Source of the DNA: an uncultured Thermoguttaceae bacterium
GTDB taxonomy: Bacteria > Planctomycetota > Planctomycetia > Pirellulales > Thermoguttaceae
Assembly: GCA_938042245.1 (NCBI GenBank)
Contig: CALIRO010000002.1
Location: 186,001-250,000, forward strand
Length of the DNA stretch: 64,000 nucleotides
Direction of reading: 5' to 3'
Shown here: in pieces, positions 58,576 through 64,000 of the stretch
Layout: each line of letters starts with the position of its first letter
How positions within the stretch are numbered: the first letter of the stretch is position 1
Notes under the pieces: model-generated
What the model saw: only the letters and a program-made list of their open reading frames with translations
What the model was told of the DNA's origin: nothing
Database searches by the model: none
Translations under genes and position numbers: made by a program

Positions 58576-58663
58576 GAAAATAGTTCCCTACGGAACGGAT
58601 TTCCTCCGAACTGGCCGATTCCTCCCGCTTCGGACAAAAGCATTTCGCCCGGAGTTTGGCTCC

Positions 58664-59167
58664 ATGGCGGAGCGATTTTCGATTCGTGTCGGAAAAGAAG
58701 AGCTATGTTTTAGCGCCTGTCATTTTTTAGTTTTAGGTCCGGAGTCGGCTGAACCGCTTCATGGGCATACATATCGGGCCTCCGTGGAGCTAGCAGGGCC
58801 TCTCAACCTAAACGGGATGGTGGCGGATTTTACCTGGATCCGACCGGCTCTGCGAAACCTGCTTCAGGAGTTGGACCATCGGATTTTATTGGCCGGCCAA
58901 GACGCTCGTTTGCAAATTCACCAGACGGGCCACGAGCTGGAAGTCCGCCTTGGGGCACGCCGGTGGGTGTTTCCACGTTCCGATTGTCTGCTCCTGCCGC
59001 TGGCGGCTACGACTACGGAGCTATTGGCCCAGTATCTAGCCCATCGGTTCCTGGAGGTCTGCCGGGCGGAGGCCGGTTGGTTGCCGGATCGGCTTCAGCT
59101 GGAACTCGAAGAGTCGCCGGGATTATCGGCTTGTGTGACTCTCCACCCGAAGGAAGAGCCCCCCTAA
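58664..59167 (+). CDS. 6-pyruvoyltetrahydropterin synthase/QueD family protein (PTPS-III-like active site)
   Basis: SACHFLVLGPESAEPLHGHTYRASVELAGPLNLNGMVADFTWIRPALRNLLQELDHRILL; zinc His and HGH motif conserved. Confidence 0.85.
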   Translation: MAERFSIRVGKEELCFSACHFLVLGPESAEPLHGHTYRASVELAGPLNLNGMVADFTWIRPALRNLLQELDHRILLAGQDARLQIHQTGHELEVRLGARRWVFPRSDCLLLPLAATTTELLAQYLAHRFLEVCRAEAGWLPDRLQLELEESPGLSACVTLHPKEEPP

Positions 59168-59297
59168 TTCTTATGACGCCCATAGCGAGGCTTCTGCGGG
59201 CGGGCATCCGGAAAAAAACAAGGCGTTTCTCCGCGGTAACCTTGCTTGCCCCATCCTCTACGCCACAGGTGGATTCTTTTGATTGGCCGATCCTGTT

Positions 59298-60221
59298 TTA
59301 GGATGAGGGCCATTCCCGGCGGCGGAGGAGGAAGACGCAATCGGCCATCTGGTCGGTCAGTTTCATCGGCTGGTCGATCTCGTACCAGAAATCAAATACG
59401 TCGGCCAGTTCCCACTGGGGCACCTTAGCCAACAACTGCCGAAATTGCCGGGCCGTGTAAATCCGTAGCGGAAACTCGTCCCGGAACCGGAGCACTTGTA
59501 GCGGGGGCGGTTTCCCTGCTAGTGCTTTTTGCCGTCGGGTGGGATTCTGTTTACAGAACAGGTTCTTCGGGGCGGATACGGTTTCGCCAGCAGGCCATGC
59601 TGTTTCAGGCCGGTTGCCTGCTTTGGCCGGGGGCTTGGGGATAAGGAATTTTCGCACGAGCACCGAAATCCGAATCCATTCGATTCGGCGGCGTCTGTCG
59701 GATCGGAGCACTCGGAGGGTAACGGTAACTTGGGTTCGGCCTCGGCGCTGGGTCCACCGTTCCGTGCACTCTGCCGAGGCGTCGGGCGGCAGAAGATGGA
59801 ACCCTAGGATGTAGATCCCTCCGGGGCGAACCGCCTGGGCCATACAGTCTAAATGCTGCCGGGCGACCTGTTCGGTCAGCAAATGGCGAAAGGAATCAAA
59901 AGTACAATAGGCCGCATCTACCGGCTGGGCCAGACAGAACCGACTCATATCCGCCGCAAATATCAAGCAGGGAAGCTTTCGCCTCCGGAGTCGACGTTGT
60001 AAGTATTCCAATGCTGCCAGATTCTTATCTAGCCCCACGACCTGGTAGCCGCGCCGGCCCAATTCCACCACCAACCGACCTGTGCCGCAGGCCGGCTCAA
60101 GCAACGTCCGCACCGGCCCAACCGCATACTTTCGACAGGCCGCCTCGATAAAATCCGCCTCCCGTGCTGTCTCCGATTGGAAGGCAATATCATAATACTG
60201 GGGATAATCGTACCAACCCAT
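59298..60221 (-). CDS. class I SAM-dependent methyltransferase
   Basis: MGWYDYPQYYDIAFQSET...VRTLLEPACGTGRLVVELGRRGYQVVGLDKNLAALEYL. Confidence 0.87.
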   Translation of the reverse strand: MGWYDYPQYYDIAFQSETAREADFIEAACRKYAVGPVRTLLEPACGTGRLVVELGRRGYQVVGLDKNLAALEYLQRRLRRRKLPCLIFAADMSRFCLAQPVDAAYCTFDSFRHLLTEQVARQHLDCMAQAVRPGGIYILGFHLLPPDASAECTERWTQRRGRTQVTVTLRVLRSDRRRRIEWIRISVLVRKFLIPKPPAKAGNRPETAWPAGETVSAPKNLFCKQNPTRRQKALAGKPPPLQVLRFRDEFPLRIYTARQFRQLLAKVPQWELADVFDFWYEIDQPMKLTDQMADCVFLLRRREWPSS

Positions 60222-60457
60222 CCGACCGGCCAAAACGAACCCAAAACCTGAGTGAAAAACCGGGCAAAAATCAGCATCAGTCCGGAAAGCATTTTCCGCA
60301 AAGGAAGGTTCTTGTCTTTGCTGCCGAGCTGCTGGCGGCAGGGATATTCTGCCAGGGAAACGGCGATCTGCCCAGGGTATAAGGAAACCCACAGGCAGAG
60401 GCAGAAGCATAATGAGATTCTCGGAGATTGTTCTGGAGAAAACCAACGGAGCAACTT

Positions 60458-62059
60458 TTACGCCCCTTGGCGGCGCAAGGCCCGCTGGAGCAAGTTGGTC
60501 GTGATCTTTTGTGCCCTTTCATCCGGTCCGTGCGGCCGACTCCAATGGGACCAAGGCAACCAATGCCCCGGGGGCGAAGCCAAAGCCTGGCACCAAAAGA
60601 TCGTCGCAGCATTGAACACAAAATTGCCTTTCGGGCCAGGATAGATGGTGGCCGTCCAATGCTGGGGTCGAACACCACCTTGCCAGGCCGTCCCCTCCGC
60701 CACCACCTCCAGGCCCGGCAGATCGCTAGGTGGATCGCCGTGATATTCCCAGCCAACCAGCCCCGGTATGGCATCTTCGGATTTCATGCCGGTGCCTTCG
60801 AAAATCCAATGTTCCGGCCGGGTGCAGAACCAATCGCCGCCGCCGTTAACCGGATCGACATTGCGGGCCCCGATCAAGTAGCCTTCATCCGGCCCTCGGT
60901 GGGGGAATGGCCCATGCTGTTGGTGGCGGTCTTCGGCGTATTTGTAGTTGCCGCCATACGGACCGCCACGGAACGTGATCCGGCAGGGTCGGCCGTCGGT
61001 CGATGGTTTCAAAGGGCTGACCCAGCAGACGGCATTGCCGGACAAAAACAAAATGGTTACTCCGGCATCCCGCAGTTTCACCACGCTGTCCCATTGGCGG
61101 ATGTCCCAATATTCATCATGCCCGTTGCTGATAAAGACCTTGCATTTCAGCGCCCGGTCGGGCCTGATCATATCCGAATTGGAGCAGTAAGTCACATCAT
61201 ATCCTTGCTGCTCCAGCCAATAGGCCAAAGGAAACTCAAAACAGAGCCATTCGCCCGAACCGATCGACTGAGGATTTTCGTAAATCTGGGCGTATTTCCC
61301 ATAGGGGCGGTCGAAGCTGACATCGGCCCAAGGACCTTGGGTGCCTTTGGGGTCGGTATAGAGGGAGTAGGTGTCCGGCCAGCGGTTATAGGCTTGCCAG
61401 GTGTTATCGCTGACTTGCAGGAGGATGTCGGCTGGCCGATCATCCCGAACCACAAAAATCACATAGCTTTGCCAATAGGGTTTCTGTTTGCCGGGCAAGG
61501 TGGTCAGTCGGCCCAGATAGACGCCGCTGGGCCAGTCGGGCGGAATCCGAAGGGAGCAGGTCGGTTCCCATTGGCATTCTCGCAATCGGCGGGGGCCAAC
61601 CGGCGGCACGCCCTGCGCCTTGCCGTCAAACGGCCCTAAAGTAGCCATTAACCGGGCGCCCCGGCCGCTGTAATAACCGGTCCGAAAGATTTCGATTTGA
61701 AACTTTTCTAGCGGATCGGTGCTGACCATAATGTCCAAAGTTTCACCAACAGCGACCGATTGCTTCGAGCAGTAGCCTTCGATCCAGGGACTTCGGAACC
61801 CGCCCTGTTTATCCAGTCGAACACGGGTAAGTTGCCAGTCCAATGCTCCTGGCTTTTGATTTTCCAGTTGGATGAGATTGGGCTTCTGCGAGCGTTGCTG
61901 GTTGGAGGCGCCAGAGGCCGCAGAGTCTGCCGCTTGGCCTAGGCTTCTTTCCGACTCTCCGGCCCCGGCAAGTATGCCGGCCGACACAGCCGCCCCTGCC
62001 CATCCGGTTTGCCGCAAAAACTCCCGCCGCGTCCAAGTCGACGGTTCGGTAGTTTTCAT
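60458..62059 (-). CDS. Tat-exported N,N-dimethylformamidase large-subunit-like protein
   Basis: WTRREFLRQTGWAGAAVSAGILAG; FRTGYYSGRGARLMATLG, LRIPPDWPSGVYLGRL, FVVRDDRPADILLQVSDNTWQAYNRWPDTYSLY, FISNGHDEYWDIRQWD. Confidence 0.75.
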   Translation of the reverse strand: MKTTEPSTWTRREFLRQTGWAGAAVSAGILAGAGESERSLGQAADSAASGASNQQRSQKPNLIQLENQKPGALDWQLTRVRLDKQGGFRSPWIEGYCSKQSVAVGETLDIMVSTDPLEKFQIEIFRTGYYSGRGARLMATLGPFDGKAQGVPPVGPRRLRECQWEPTCSLRIPPDWPSGVYLGRLTTLPGKQKPYWQSYVIFVVRDDRPADILLQVSDNTWQAYNRWPDTYSLYTDPKGTQGPWADVSFDRPYGKYAQIYENPQSIGSGEWLCFEFPLAYWLEQQGYDVTYCSNSDMIRPDRALKCKVFISNGHDEYWDIRQWDSVVKLRDAGVTILFLSGNAVCWVSPLKPSTDGRPCRITFRGGPYGGNYKYAEDRHQQHGPFPHRGPDEGYLIGARNVDPVNGGGDWFCTRPEHWIFEGTGMKSEDAIPGLVGWEYHGDPPSDLPGLEVVAEGTAWQGGVRPQHWTATIYPGPKGNFVFNAATIFWCQALASPPGHWLPWSHWSRPHGPDERAQKITTNLLQRALRRQGA

Positions 62060-62189
62060 TTTCGATCTCCTTGATGAACTTTTGAAAACCTTTCCTATTT
62101 CCGCCGAATGGTTCCATTTGTCATCGCCGCGAAAGCTTCCGATTCGGACAGTGTGATCCCCGCGAAAGCAGGGACCGAGTATTCCTCTT

Positions 62190-62272
62190 TCCCCCGGCGG
62201 GAGAGGGGTAAAGGCGCCCCCTCACTCGGCCAACCTACCGGTTGGTCGGCCTCTCCCGCGGCGGGGAGAGGC
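62190..62272. repeat. GC-rich CTCACCC/CTCTCCC-type repeat
   Basis: CCCCCTCACTCGGCCAACCTACCGGTTGGTCGGCCTCTCCCGCGGCGGGGAGAGG. Confidence 0.75.
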
Positions 62273-62459
62273 GATGGACAAAGGAGCGGTACAGGGAGCA
62301 TGGACTGCTGCTTGCGCGGCAGGGAGGATTTCCAAGCTCTGCGGGGATTCATGTCGGTGTTTGCTGTTGGAGGGGCAGGAACGATCTTATCCGATAGACG
62401 AAACCGCAGCGGAAACAGCTCGTTCCATAGCGAGTTTGGTGTTGCAAGCCAGGACGATC

Positions 62460-63806
62460 TTATCCGGTAGGCAGTGCTTGGGCTGGGGTGGTACTTCGAT
62501 ATCCTTGGGGGTTAGTGCGGCGGATGTAGTCTTCCAGTTCCTCGCGGAACTTGGCCAGGGTGGTTTTAATCGGCCAGGCGGCGCCGTCGGCCAGGCCGCA
62601 GATGGTACTGCCAGGGATGATGCCGATGGAATTGCCGATTTCTTCCAGCAGGTCCAGGTCCATCAGTCGGCCCCGGCCTGCTTTGATCCGCTTCAGGATT
62701 CGATAGGCCCAGGCGGTGCCTTCTCGGCAGGGGGTGCATTGGCCGCAGCTTTCGTGGGCGAAAAATCGGCAACTATTGTACAAGAAATCTACCATCGAAT
62801 AGGTTTCGTCCAGCACGATGACCCCGCCGGTGCCAAGACCGAGGCAACCCGCTTTGCACGGCCCTAAAAAATCCAAGGGCGTGTCCAGTTCCTGGGCCGA
62901 GAGCACCCCGGTGCTCAGGCCGCCCGGTACGACCGCTTTGACTTTGCGTCCTTTCCAGACGCCGCCGGCATACTCTTCGATCAATTCTCGGACCGTTACT
63001 CCCAACGGCAATTCCACACAGCCGGGACGGTTCACATGACCGCTGATGCTAAATAGTTTCGGCCCGTAACTGCCGGGATCCCGGGGATCGGTTGGATCGG
63101 GCGGCACACCGATCGACTGAAACCATTCAATCCCCCGCTCCAAAATATGTTTGACACAAGCCAGGGTCTCCACGTTGTTGACCACGGTGGGGCGTTGGAA
63201 TAGGCCCTTGGTGGCAGGGAAGGGCGGTTTGGTTCTAGGCCAGGCCCGGTGGCCTTCGATGCTTTCGATTAGCCCGGTTTCTTCGCCGCAGATATAGGCG
63301 CCGGCGCCCCGATGGATATAAATGTCCAGCGACATTTCGGAACCCAGGATATTCCGGCCCAGATAGCCCGCCTCGTAGCATTCCTGGATGGCCTGCTGCA
63401 TCCGCTGGTAGGCCAAGTGATATTCATACCGCAAATAGATATAAGCCACCGAAGCCCCAGTCGCATACGAGGCCAGGATGATCCCCTCTAAAATCTGATG
63501 GGGATCAAGTTCCATTTGGACTCGGTTGCAGAAGGTGCCGGGTTCACTCTCGTCGGCGTTGGCGCAGAGATAGATCGGGCCTGGATTATCTTTAGGCAGG
63601 AAGGACCATTTCAGACCGGTGGGGAAACCGGCGCCGCCTCGGCCCCGCAGTTGGCTGGCTCGAATCCGATCCACCACCTCCTTCGGCGCCATTTCCCGGA
63701 GCACCCGACGCAGGGTCTGATAGCCGCCAGCCGCTTCGTAAACCTTCCGCGTGTGGCTATCCGGTTTATGGATATTGGCCAATAGCACCGGTTCGAATGT
63801 CGGCAT
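62460..63806 (-). CDS. nuoF: NADH-quinone oxidoreductase subunit F
   Basis: LRGRGGAGFPTGLKWSF; CNADESEPGTFCNR; GAGAYICGEETGLIESIEG; HESCGQCTPCREGTAW. Confidence 0.96.
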   Translation of the reverse strand: MPTFEPVLLANIHKPDSHTRKVYEAAGGYQTLRRVLREMAPKEVVDRIRASQLRGRGGAGFPTGLKWSFLPKDNPGPIYLCANADESEPGTFCNRVQMELDPHQILEGIILASYATGASVAYIYLRYEYHLAYQRMQQAIQECYEAGYLGRNILGSEMSLDIYIHRGAGAYICGEETGLIESIEGHRAWPRTKPPFPATKGLFQRPTVVNNVETLACVKHILERGIEWFQSIGVPPDPTDPRDPGSYGPKLFSISGHVNRPGCVELPLGVTVRELIEEYAGGVWKGRKVKAVVPGGLSTGVLSAQELDTPLDFLGPCKAGCLGLGTGGVIVLDETYSMVDFLYNSCRFFAHESCGQCTPCREGTAWAYRILKRIKAGRGRLMDLDLLEEIGNSIGIIPGSTICGLADGAAWPIKTTLAKFREELEDYIRRTNPQGYRSTTPAQALPTG

Positions 63807-63928
63807 CGCCTTGGTTCCTTCCTGGATCGTGAAGAGTTCGCTTTTCCGCCATCTGTGGGTGTATCAGCGGCCTACAGGAGCGTTCGTCCGCTTTGGACCG
63901 CCGCTAGAGGGCGGGTATTCCTTTTCCT

Positions 63929-64000
63929 TCACGGCAAAGTTTCCAACATCTGGTCGATTTTTTCTTTGGTCATGTTTTTCCAGAGGACCCGGCCGGCCAA
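63929..64000 (-). CDS. NADH-quinone oxidoreductase subunit E-like C-terminus (truncated by window edge)
   Basis: Minus-strand translation ...LAGRVLWKNMTKEKIDQMLETLP*; position immediately upstream of nuoF fits nuoE. Confidence 0.55.
   Translation of the reverse strand: MAGRVLWKNMTKEKIDQMLETLP

Noticed and set aside
60428-61639. 403-aa plus-strand ORF antisense to the DMFase-like gene
   Set aside because: Low-quality composition; the opposite strand has a Tat signal and conserved motifs.

Overview
The window looks like chromosomal DNA from a planctomycete. This is inferred from several Ser/Thr kinases sharing an N-terminal module, a DUF1598-type protein, Tat-exported sugar enzymes and MORN/CAP secreted proteins. 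I see about 44 protein-coding genes, one truncated at the right edge. They include hslVU, purF, proB, pcm, ribD, pyrF, nuoF and a nuoE tail, plus three kinases, a sensor kinase/Rcp1-like regulator/PP2C cassette and many secreted or hypothetical proteins. I found no rRNA, tRNA, CRISPR array or prophage. The most notable items are: (1) a 189-bp non-coding dispersed element with imperfect terminal inverted repeats and 4-bp target-site duplications (MITE-like). It has five copies of exactly 189 bp and one internally shortened copy, all intergenic and in both orientations. One copy exactly fills the gap between two convergent genes and creates the pyrF stop codon at its insertion junction. (2) A five-gene membrane-associated locus (5527-13072) with a MutL/GlmL-type ASKHA ATPase but no glutamate mutase nearby, a candidate undescribed system. 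(3) A Ser/Thr kinase with a degenerate pseudo-receiver domain. (4) GC-rich intergenic repeats with constant arms and variable palindromic cores. All family names come from reading the sequence by eye; no database search was run.
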